Of a stretch of 64,000 nucleotides of DNA, positions 16,931 to 26,479 are shown piece by piece (positions within the stretch are counted from its first letter, which is position 1; the number at the start of each line of letters is the position of its first letter). Source of the stretch: Symbiodinium natans (Eukaryota; Sar; Dinophyceae; Suessiales; Symbiodiniaceae); contig CAJNDS010002560.1 of NCBI GenBank assembly GCA_905221605.1, forward strand, positions 1-64,000, written 5' to 3'. The notes beneath the pieces are model-generated. The model searched no databases. It was not told where the DNA came from and saw only the letters and a program-made list of their open reading frames with translations. A program made the translations under genes and the position numbers.

Positions 16931-18674
16931 TGTGGGGGGCTGGAGGGGTGTAGTTAATTTTGCGGGCCAAATGGACCCCCTAAACTAGGACCCCCAGGCC
17001 CCCTTTCCTGGCACGACCTCGATGCTCAGATTCGGTTGCTGAAAAGCAAAAAGAGGTGCGTTCCAGTGGCTTTCAAACATCTTTGAAGATGATGAAAAAA
17101 GCAGCTTGAAACAATGGCCAAGGAATCCGGCAAATCTTCCAACACTCCATCGTTTAGAAGTGCTTTGAACAATGGTCAGGAAGCGCGTCTTCTCCGTGAA
17201 AAGCTCCTCTTGACCTCCCAAGTCCGCGATTTGAAATTGCTTGAAACAAGCGTTTTTGAAAGCCTCTGACAGTGCCGTTTGGACAGAAATCAACTGCAGG
17301 ACGAGACGAGTTCAACTGTACTGCTGAGACGTCCATGTTGCGCGCGACGCCCAAACCGAACCTTTTTGAAAAGGCAAAGTGTCTTTCCACAATGTGAATA
17401 AGTGCGAGCGAAGCGAGCGAAACACCGGAGTGCATCTGACAGGTGTTTTGTTTTTAGAGCTTGTTTTTGATGGTTTTACATTTTTATCGTCTTACTTTTG
17501 CTGATTGTCAGGTGTTGTCTGTACTGTTTTTTTTTTTCGGATCACTTTTTTTTTTGATGAATAATTTCAAGGTTCCTTTTTTCAGACCAACGATTGCAAC
17601 TTCTGGCAAGCTCAAAAAGCATCTGCATTTCTTGGGATCTCTCTGCAAGCGAGACACTCCATGGTTCAAAGTCCATTCATAAGACACCTGGTTTTGGGTT
17701 TTCTGCCTAAGTAGTGTTGAGACACCTTTGGGCTCGATCTGGACTTAAAATGGTGCAAAACACCCGGTGTTAAGACGCCCCTTGGTTCAAAAGTCAGGTT
17801 ATTAAAGTGGTCCTTAAGACTCTTTTGGTTCAAAATTTCTTTTAGAGTCCCTGAGTCTCCAGAATCGCTGGATCGGTTCTGTTGGTTCTGTGTCTTTTTC
17901 GAGGTCTTGGTGCTGATTTTTCTTCTTGCTCTGAGTCTTGCCGTGTCCTATTCAGCTGCTGATTACACACGACTCCTGCCAAAACGTCGAAAAACCACAA
18001 CACACACCCATTCACAATGAACAAGGCAAACACAGTGAAGAGGCTGCCTCGGATCTTTCTCTCTTCAGTCTTCTGGTCAATCTTGGTTGCTCCCTCTTTC
18101 TTGGTCTTCCAAGTGTCCGATCTTGGGTCCTGGAGTTCTTGTCTGTTGATTGTTGGTTGTTTTTTCGTGTTTTGTTTTTCATCTCCTGTTTGTTCTCTCT
18201 CTGCGTTTGTTGTCTGTTTCATGTTTGTGTCCATGTTCCTTAGATGTTGCTGGTCGGATCTGTTCCAAACAGATTCGAAGTTGTTGTGCTTTGGATTCAG
18301 TCCTTTGATCTCAGTCTGTCCTTTTCCCTTGTTGTGAGTTGTGGTGGTCCCTCAGCTTCTGGTCGATTGGGTCCCCTGGTTTGTTTCTTGTCATTTGAGT
18401 TGAATCGGTCTTGATCCTCAGTCGGTCTTGGGTCCATTGAATGGTTTTTGGCATTTTGGCTTCCTTTAGTTCAACTCGATTGGTGATTTGGCATGTTTCT
18501 TTGTGAGTCCGTCGGTCCTTGCGGTCGTCGGTTGTCCTGTATCGTGTGTCTCTGTGTCGTGTGTGTTGGTTCTCTCAATGCAGTCTCCAAAAGTACGAAA
18601 TGGAGCAAGTTTGGGGACCAGAATTGGGGGTGCCTGCAACCATGAATTTCTGGCAACGCACGTCTGGCCCCCCA
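16931..18674 (+). repeat. Array unit 1 (putative LTR)
   Basis: Starts TGTGGGGGGCTGG and ends CTGGCCCCCCA. It carries the sequence variants CCTTTTTGAAA, TTTTTAGAGC and TTTTTATCG, which it shares with unit 4 but not with units 2 and 3. It contains the 51-codon ORF at 17114-17269. Confidence 0.75.
17114..17269 (+). CDS. 51-aa conserved small ORF in array unit 1
   Basis: ATG in a good context (AACAATGG) followed by 51 codons beginning MAKESGKSSNTPSF. The second half is leucine- and charge-rich (QEARLLREKLLLTSQVRDLK) and could form a short amphipathic helix or coiled coil. It is repeated unchanged in the other three units at 19305-19460, 21497-21652 and 23684-23839. Identity is expected if the units are recent copies, so it does not prove selection. 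It could be a real peptide, a first exon, or chance. No family is recognised. Confidence 0.3.
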   Translation: MAKESGKSSNTPSFRSALNNGQEARLLREKLLLTSQVRDLKLLETSVFESL

Positions 18675-19121
18675 AAGTGGGTTTTTAACTTGAGATCTGC
18701 AAAAATTTTTTGCCGGACCAGCTTTGCAATTCTTGTTCTTCTGTCCTGCAAATGTGTGTCTCTGTGTGTGTGTGTGCTTTTGTGATGGAATTTGCAGCTG
18801 TGGTTGCAGGAGCAGTTTTGAACCCATTTTTGGGGTCCCAATTTTGGGCCCATTTTGGGGTCATAATTTGGGACCCAAGCATGTAAAACAATGAAGACCT
18901 CCTCTCTTTCTGCCAACAAGTAGGTCCAATTTTGGAAGCTTTTTGGGGCCCTGTTTTCGGGCCCCCCAATTTAGGGAATTGCTGCTCCATTTTTGTCCAC
19001 AGACAGCACGCCTGCAACGACAGCTGTCGTGTTGAGCTGAAGTAGAATCTCTTGTGGAGGTGGTCTGTGTGTTCGCAGCCCGTGAATTGTTGTCCTTGTT
19101 GCTGCTGGTTGCGGCTGCAAC
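18675..19121 (+). repeat. Array spacer 1 (putative internal region)
   Basis: 447 bases between units 1 and 2. It holds a (TG)n run near 18765, a GGGGCCC/GGGCCCC hairpin near 18945-18965 and ends in the hairpin GTTGCGGCTGCAAC. There is no obvious primer-binding site after the unit end and no purine tract before the next unit, which weakens the LTR reading. Confidence 0.7.
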
Positions 19122-20865
19122 TGTGGGGGGCTGGAGGGGTGTAGTTAATTTTGCGGGCCAAATGGACCCCCTAAACTAGGACCCCCAGGCCCCCTTTCCT
19201 GGCACGACCTCGATGCTCAGATTCGGTTGCTGAAAAGCAAAAAGAGGTGCGTTCCAGTGGCTTTCAAACATCTTTGAAGATGATGAAAAAAGCAGCTTGA
19301 AACAATGGCCAAGGAATCCGGCAAATCTTCCAACACTCCATCGTTTAGAAGTGCTTTGAACAATGGTCAGGAAGCGCGTCTTCTCCGTGAAAAGCTCCTC
19401 TTGACCTCCCAAGTCCGCGATTTGAAATTGCTTGAAACAAGCGTTTTTGAAAGCCTCTGACAGTGCCGTTTGGACAGAAATCAACTGCAGGACGAGACGA
19501 GTTCAACTGTACTGCTGAGACGTCCATGTTGCGCGCGACGCCCAAACCGAACCGTTTTGAAAAGGCAAAGTGTCTTTCCACAATGTGAATAAGTGCGAGC
19601 GAAGCGAGCGAAACACCGGAGTGCATCTGACAGGTGTTTTGTTTTCAGAGCTTGTTTTTGATGGTTTTACATTTTGATCGTCTTACTTTTGCTGATTGTC
19701 AGGTGTTGTCTGTACTGTTTTTTTTTTTCGGATCACTTTTTTTGATGAATAATTTCAAGGTTCCTTTTTTCAGACCAACGATTGCAACTTCTGGCAAGCT
19801 CAAAAAGCATCTGCATTTCTTGGGATCTCTCTGCAAGCGAGACACTCCATGGTTCAAAGTCCATTCATAAGACACCTGGTTTTGGGTTTTCTGCCTAAGT
19901 AGTGTTGAGACACCTTTGGGCTCGATCTGGACTTAAAATGGTGCAAAACACCCGGTGTTAAGACGCCCCTTGGTTCAAAAGTCAGGTTATTAAAGTGGTC
20001 CTTAAGACTCTTTTGGTTCAAAATTTCTTTTAGAGTCCCTGAGTCTCCAGAATCGCTGGATCGGTTCTGTTGGTTCTGTGTCTTTTTCGAGGTCTTGGTG
20101 CTGATTTTTCTTCTTGCTCTGAGTCTTGCCGTGTCCTATTCAGCTGCTGATTACACACGACTCCTGCCAAAACGTCGAAAAACCACAACACACACCCATT
20201 CACAATGAACAAGGCAAACACAGTGAAGAGGCTGCCTCGGATCTTTCTCTCTTCAGTCTTCTGGTCAATCTTGGTTGCTCCCTCTTTCTTGGTCTTCCAA
20301 GTGTCCGATCTTGGGTCCTGGAGTTCTTGGGTCTGTTGATTGTTGGTTGTTTTTTCGTGTTTTGTTTTTCATCTCCTGTTTGTTCTCTCTCTGCGTTTGT
20401 TGTCTGTTTCATGTTTGTGTCCATGTTCCTTAGATGTTGCTGGTCGGATCTGTTCCAAACAGATTCGAAGTTGTTGTGCTTTGGATTCAGTCCTTTGAGC
20501 TCAGTCTGTCCTTTTCCCTTGTTGTGAGTTGTGGTGGTCCCTCAGCTTCTGGTCGATTGGGTCCCCTGGTTTGTTTCTTGTCATTTGAGTTGAATCGGTC
20601 TTGATCCTCAGTCGGTCTTGGGTCCATTGAATGGTTTTTGGCATTTTGGCTTTCCTTTAGTTCAACTCGATTGGTGATTTGGCATGTTTCTTTGTGAGTC
20701 CGTCGGTCCTTGCGGTCGTCGGTTGTCCTGTATCGTGTGTCTCTGTGTCGTGTGTGTTGGTTCTCTCAATGCAGTCTCCAAAAGTACGAAATGGAGCAAG
20801 TTTGGGGACCAGAATTGGGGGTGCCTGCAACCATGAATTTCTGGCAACGCACGTCTGGCCCCCCA
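19122..20865 (+). repeat. Array unit 2 (putative LTR)
   Basis: Second 1744-bp unit with the same TG...CA ends. It shares the variants CCGTTTTGAAA, TTTTCAGAGC and TTTTGATCG with unit 3. Private differences include an extra GG in TCTTGGGTCTG near 20328 and GAGCTCAG at about 20497. Confidence 0.75.
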
Positions 20866-21313
20866 AAGTGGGTTTTTAACTTGAGATCTGCAAAAATTTT
20901 TTGCCGGACCAGCTTTGCAATTCTTGTTCTTCTGTCCTGCAAATGTGTGTCTCTGTGTGTGTGTGTGCTTTTGTGATGGAATTTGCAGCTGTGGTTGCAG
21001 GAGCAGTTTTGAACCCATTTTTGGGGTCCCAATTTTGGGCCCATTTTGGGGTCATAATTTGGGACCCAAGCATGTAAAACAATGAAGACCTCCTCTCTTT
21101 CTGCCAACAAGTAGGTCCAATTTTGGAAGCTTTTTGGGGCCCTGTTTTCGGGCCCCCCAATTTTAGGGAATTGCTGCTCCATTTTTGTCCACAGACAGCA
21201 CGCCTGCAACGACAGCTGTCGTGTTGAGCTGAAGTAGAATCTCTTGTGGAGGTGGTCTGTGTGTTCGCAGCCCGTGAATTGTTGTCCTTGTTGCTGCTGG
21301 TTGCGGCTGCAAC
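20866..21313 (+). repeat. Array spacer 2
   Basis: 448-bp copy of spacer 1, one base longer in the CCCCAATTTTAGGG stretch near 21160. It ends in the same GTTGC...GCAAC hairpin directly before unit 3. Confidence 0.7.
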
Positions 21314-23055
21314 TGTGGGGGGCTGGAGGGGTGTAGTTAATTTTGCGGGCCAAATGGACCCCCTAAACTAGGACCCCCAGGCCCCCTTTCCTGGCACGAC
21401 CTCGATGCTCAGATTCGGTTGCTGAAAAGCAAAAAGAGGTGCGTTCCAGTGGCTTTCAAACATCTTTGAAGATGATGAAAAAAGCAGCTTGAAACAATGG
21501 CCAAGGAATCCGGCAAATCTTCCAACACTCCATCGTTTAGAAGTGCTTTGAACAATGGTCAGGAAGCGCGTCTTCTCCGTGAAAAGCTCCTCTTGACCTC
21601 CCAAGTCCGCGATTTGAAATTGCTTGAAACAAGCGTTTTTGAAAGCCTCTGACAGTGCCGTTTGGACAGAAATCAACTGCAGGACGAGACGAGTTCAACT
21701 GTACTGCTGAGACGTCCATGTTGCGCGCGACGCCCAAACCGAACCGTTTTGAAAAGGCAAAGTGTCTTTCCACAATGTGAATAAGTGCGAGCGAAGCGAG
21801 CGAAACACCGGAGTGCATCTGACAGTGTTTTGTTTTCAGAGCTTGTTTTTGATGGTTTTACATTTTGATCGTCTTACTTTTGCTGATTGTCAGGTGTTGT
21901 CTGTACTGTTTTTTTTTTTTCGGATCACTTTTTTTGATGAATAATTTCAAGGTTCCTTTTTTCAGACCAACGATTGCAACTTCTGGCAAGCTCAAAAAGC
22001 ATCTGCATTTCTTGGGATCTCTCTGCAAGCGAGACACTCCATGGTTCAAAGTCCATTCATAAGACACCTGGTTTTGGGTTTTCTGCCTAAGTAGTGTTGA
22101 GACACCTTTGGGCTCGATCTGGACTTAAAATGGTGCAAAACACCCGGTGTTAAGACGCCCCTTGGTTCAAAAGTCAGGTTATTAAAGTGGTCCTTAAGAC
22201 TCTTTTGGTTCAAAATTTCTTTTAGAGTCCCTGAGTCTCCAGAATCGCTGGATCGGTTCTGTTGGTTCTGTGTCTTTTTCGAGGTCTTGGTGCTGATTTT
22301 TCTTCTTGCTCTGAGTCTTGCCGTGTCCTATTCAGCTGCTGATTACACACGACTCCTGCCAAAACGTCGAAAAACCACAACACACACCCATTCACAATGA
22401 ACAAGGCAAACACAGTGAAGAGGCTGCCTCGGATCTTTCTCTCTTCAGTCTTCTGGTCAATCTTGGTTGCTCCCTCTTTCTTGGTCTTCCAAGTGTCCGA
22501 TCTTGGGTCCTGGAGTTCTTGTCTGTTGATTGTTGGTTGTTTTTTCGTGTTTTGTTTTTCATCTCCTGTTTGTTCTCTCTCTGCGTTTGTTGTCTGTTTC
22601 ATGTTTGTGTCCATGTTCCTTAGATGTTGCTGGTCGGATCTGTTCCAAACAGATTCGAAGTTGTTGTGCTTTGGATTCAGTCCTTTGATCTCAGTCTGTC
22701 CTTTTCCCTTGTTGTGAGTTGTGGTGGTCCCTCAGCTTCTGGTCGATTGGGTCCCCTGGTTTGTTTCTTGTCATTTGAGTTGAATCGGTCTTGATCCTCA
22801 GTCGGTCTTGGGTCCATTGAATGGTTTTTGGCATTTTGGCCTTCCTTTAGTTCAACTCGATTGGTGATTTGGCATGTTTCTTTGTGAGTCCGTCGGTCCT
22901 TGCGGTCGTCGGTTGTCCTGTATCGTGTGTCTCTGTGTCGTGTGTGTTGGTTCTCTCAATGCAGTCTCCAAAAGTACGAAATGGAGCAAGTTTGGGGACC
23001 AGAATTGGGGGTGCCTGCAACCATGAATTTCTGGCAACGCACGTCTGGCCCCCCA
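21314..23055 (+). repeat. Array unit 3 (putative LTR)
   Basis: Third unit, 1742 bp, closest to unit 2 in its 5' half variants. A two-base loss (GACAGTGTTTTG) near 21820 and one extra T in the T-run near 21910 distinguish it. Same terminal sequences. Confidence 0.75.
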
Positions 23056-23500
23056 AAGTGGGTTTTTAACTTGAGATCTGCAAAAATTTTTTGCCGGACC
23101 AGCTTTGCAATTCTTGTTCTTCTGTCCTGCAAATGTGTGTCTCTGTGTGTGTGTGCTTTTGTGATGGAATTTGCAGCTGTGGTTGCAGGAGCAGTTTTGA
23201 ACCCATTTTTGGGGTCCCAATTTTGGGCCCATTTTGGGGTCATAATTTGGGACCCAAGCATGTAAAACAATGAAGACCTCCTCTCTTTCTGCCAACAAGT
23301 AGGTCCAATTTTGGAAGCTTTTTGGGGCCCTGTTTTCGGGCCCCCCAATTTAGGGAATTGCTGCTCCATTTTTGTCCACAGACAGCACGCCTGCAACGAC
23401 AGCTGTCGTGTTGAGCTGAAGTAGAATCTCTTGTGGAGGTGGTCTGTGTGTTCGCAGCCTGTGAATTGTTGTCCTTGTTGCTGCTGGTTGCGGCTGCAAC
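23056..23500 (+). repeat. Array spacer 3
   Basis: 445-bp copy of the spacer, shorter mainly through loss of two TG repeats in the microsatellite near 23145. It ends with the same hairpin before unit 4. Confidence 0.7.
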
Positions 23501-25245
23501 TGTGGGGGGCTGGAGGGGTGTAGTTAATTTTGCGGGCCAAATGGACCCCCTAAACTAGGACCCCCAGGCCCCCTTTCCTGGCACGACCTCGATGCTCAGA
23601 TTCGGTTGCTGAAAAGCAAAAAGAGGTGCGTTCCAGTGGCTTTCAAACATCTTTGAAGATGATGAAAAAAGCAGCTTGAAACAATGGCCAAGGAATCCGG
23701 CAAATCTTCCAACACTCCATCGTTTAGAAGTGCTTTGAACAATGGTCAGGAAGCGCGTCTTCTCCGTGAAAAGCTCCTCTTGACCTCCCAAGTCCGCGAT
23801 TTGAAATTGCTTGAAACAAGCGTTTTTGAAAGCCTCTGACAGTGCCGTTTGGACAGAAATCAACTGCAGGACGAGACGAGTTCAACTGTACTGCTGAGAC
23901 GTCCATGTTGCGCGCGACGCCCAAACCGAACCTTTTTGAAAAGGCAAAGTGTCTTTCCACAATGTGAATAAGTGCGAGCGAAGCGAGCGAAACACCGGAG
24001 TGCATCTGACAGGTGTTTTGTTTTTAGAGCTTGTTTTTGATGGTTTTACATTTTTATCGTCTTACTTTTGCTGATTGTCAGGTGTTGTCTGTACTGTTTT
24101 TTTTTTTCGGATCACTTTTTTTTTTGATGAATAATTTCAAGGTTCCTTTTTTCAGACCAACGATTGCAACTTCTGGCAAGCTCAAAAAGCATCTGCATTT
24201 CTTGGGATCTCTCTGCAAGCGAGACACTCCATGGTTCAAAGTCCATTCATAAGACACCTGGTTTTGGGTTTTCTGCCTAAGTAGTGTTGAGACACCTTTG
24301 GGCTCGATCTGGACTTAAAATGGTGCAAAACACCCGGTGTTAAGACGCCCCTTGGTTCAAAAGTCAGGTTATTAAAGTGGTCCTTAAGACTCTTTTGGTT
24401 CAAAATTTCTTTTAGAGTCCCTGAGTCTCCAGAATCGCTGGATCGGTTCTGTTGGTTCTGTGTCTTTTTCGAGGTCTTGGTGCTGATTTTTCTTCTTGCT
24501 CTGAGTCTTGCCGTGTCCTATTCAGCTGCTGATTACACACGACTCCTGCCAAAACGTCGAAAAACCACAACACACACCCATTCACAATGAACAAGGCAAA
24601 CACAGTGAAGAGGCTGCCTCGGATCTTTCTCTCTTCAGTCTTCTGGTCAATCTTGGTTGCTCCCTCTTTCTTGGTCTTCCAAGTGTCCGATCTTGGGTCC
24701 TGAAGTTCTTGTCTGTTGATTGTTGGTTGTTTTTTCGTGTTTTGTTTTTCATCTCCTGTTTGTTCTCTCTCTGCGTTTGTTGTCTGTTTCATGTTTGTGT
24801 CCATGTTCCTTAGATGTTGCTGGTCGGATCTGTTCCAAACAGATTCGAAGTTGTTGTGCTTTGGATTCAGTCCTTTGATCTCAGTCTGTCCTTTTCCCTT
24901 GTTGTGAGTTGTGGTGGTCCCTCAGCTTCTGGTCGATTGGGTCCCCTGGTTTGTTTCTTGTCATTTGAGTTGAATCGGTCTTGATCCTCAGTCGGTCTTG
25001 GGTCCATTGAATGGTTTTTGGCATTTTGGCTTTCCTTTAGTTCAACTCGATTGGTGATTTGGCATGTTTCTTTGTGAGTCCGTCGGTCCTTGCGGTCGTC
25101 GGTTGTCCTGTATCGTGTGTCTCTGTGTCGTGTGTGTTGGTTCTCTCAATGCAGTCTCCAAAAGTACGAAATGGAGCAAGTTTGGGGACCAGAATTGGGG
25201 GTGCCTGCAACCATGAATTTCTGGCAACGCACGTCTGGCCCCCCA
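23501..25245 (+). repeat. Array unit 4 (putative LTR)
   Basis: Fourth and last unit, 1745 bp, carrying the same variants as unit 1 at three diagnostic sites. It ends at GGCCCCCCA and is followed directly by the right target-site duplication. Its end inside what would otherwise continue as spacer is what identifies the unit/spacer boundary. Confidence 0.75.
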
Positions 25246-25251
25246 AAGTAC
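25246..25251. other. Target-site duplication AAGTAC (right)
   Basis: Exact copy of the hexamer at 16925-16930. Copia sequence resumes with CAGGTCTCAAACAGG. Confidence 0.9.
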
Positions 25252-25453
25252 CAGGTCTCAAACAGGAAACGAGTTCCGACAAACGAGTTTCGAGAAAACG
25301 AACAGAAACGGTTCTTCCCACTCAAAACAAGGTCTTACCAAGCAAAAGAAATCTGCACCTGACATGTCCTCGTGCCTATGCTTCACACTCATAGCAGACA
25401 ACTCAAGTGCACATCACGTGTCAACTGGGAAACTAGGAGGGTCACATATATCA
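25252..25453 (-). mobile_element. copia fragment C, LTR part
   Basis: Minus-strand LTR of about 200 bp, ending (its 5' start) with TGATATATGTGAC at 25453-25441. It is nearly identical to the LTR at 39037-39240. The tandem array inserted at the LTR/leader border, in the sequence TGGTACTTGGTG that would be the copia primer-binding region. Confidence 0.8.
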
Positions 25454-25784
25454 ACTCTGTTACAAAGTTTTGCCAAATTGTTGCCATGCAGTTGCTTAAG
25501 GGCGGTTGGCAGTTTTAGTTTCTGAGGAAGATGTGCTTCGCACTCAATCTGGCGATCCTGTCGTTACAGGTTCTTTACAGTTTTCCATAAAGCTGATTCT
25601 GATTGCTTAATCACAGATAGGTCCGCAGAATGCCACTGAACAGCGACTGCAACTGTTGTGGGCAGTTTTGCCGCAAGGCCCGATGCTCATCCAGCTTGTG
25701 TTGCATCCTTGGAAATCCATCCGTGGAAGTGCTGGTGACATTTCTGAATGCGGTAGAAAGAGCCCTTTCGGGTTCTCAGTAAGT
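25454..25784. other. Spacer between two head-to-head copia LTRs
   Basis: About 330 bases of apparently single-copy DNA separating the LTR of fragment C (minus) from the LTR of copy B (plus). No gene or repeat is recognised. Right of fragment C the first bases, read on the minus strand, end GTAACAGAGT just before the LTR. Confidence 0.5.
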
Positions 25785-25941
25785 TGATGTCCCTCCTGGT
25801 TTCCCAGTTGACACGTGATGTGCACTTGAGTTGTCTGCTATGAGTGTGAAGCACAGGAACAAGGACATGCATGTCAGGCAGTTTCTCTTTGGCTTGGACT
25901 CGTTTGTTGGAACTCGTTTCCTGTTTGTGACCTGGTATTTG
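25785..25941 (+). repeat. 5' LTR of copia copy B (slightly truncated)
   Basis: Aligns with the LTRs at 25252-25453 (inverted) and 39037-39240. The first dozen bases are altered (GTTGATGTCCC in place of TGATATATGTGACCC), and an internal stretch of about 45 bases is missing. It ends TTTGTGACC just before TGGTATTTGGTGACC. The first six bases, TGGTAT, match the start of the initiator-tRNA-type primer site of many copia elements, but the rest does not. Confidence 0.65.
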
Positions 25942-26479
25942 GTGACCAGAAGTGACTCAAGCCAGTTTAGGTCTGCGCAGAGCTCAGCAGAGCACCTAAG
26001 AGGGTGCTAGGAACCTACCTACAGTGTTTAGAAGCAGAAGTTCCATGGCTGAGTGTTTTCACCTGAAGTACCTTTGTTTTCCCATTGGCAGACAGTGTTT
26101 GAAGCTGGAGAGCCATGCTCGCATTGGCTCAAGACGAGCGGAGCTCGAGAAGCTGTGAACAGCGCAGTGAAAAGAGTCCGCACTTCGTGCTGTGAGGGTG
26201 AAGTGTAGTCTTAACCTGAGGTCCCTTAGGCCCCGTAGCTGTGCCACGAGTTTCAACGTGGTAGCGGAGCTTTGTTCTCCAGCATGGACACTTGAAGAAT
26301 GTGTGCCTGGACGACTGGAGCAGGCCATCAGCCACCAGTCGGGGCTGTGCCTTCGTTTGGATCTCAGTTCTACCAGATGGGAACACCCCCTCAGACGGCA
26401 CCACAAGAATCTCTTCAAGTTCCGAATATGCAGTTGCCCGTTGCACCTGGAGTAGCTCAACAGATGGATCACGAGAGCA
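25942..26479 (+). other. copia copy B leader
   Basis: Non-coding leader between LTR and gag, shared with fragments C and D over its first 380 bases. It contains TTGGCTCAAG at 26124-26133, identical to the last ten bases of the dinoflagellate spliced leader. Toward the end a gag-like N-terminal peptide (VPNMQLPVAPGVAQQ) is readable in a frame different from the main gag ORF, so the true gag start is unclear. Confidence 0.6.

Larger units (their letters stand above)
16931..25245. mobile_element. Four-unit tandem LTR-type array inserted in copia fragment C
   Basis: Four near-identical units of 1742-1745 bp alternate with three spacers of 445-448 bp, giving periods of 2191, 2192 and 2187 bp. Each unit begins TGTGGGGGGC and ends GCCCCCCA, i.e. 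TG...CA with short imperfect inverted ends, and the whole block is flanked by a 6-bp direct repeat. The simplest reading is an LTR retroelement without coding capacity (long LTR, short internal part) expanded by recombination between LTRs. A DNA transposon with tandemly reiterated ends is the alternative. No transposase, RT or integrase is encoded. Confidence 0.75.

Noticed and set aside
16985-25394. Repeated minus-strand frames of 93-195 codons in the four array units
   Set aside because: They recur only because the units are recent copies, they lie antisense to the ATG-started small ORF, and they have no recognisable motifs.
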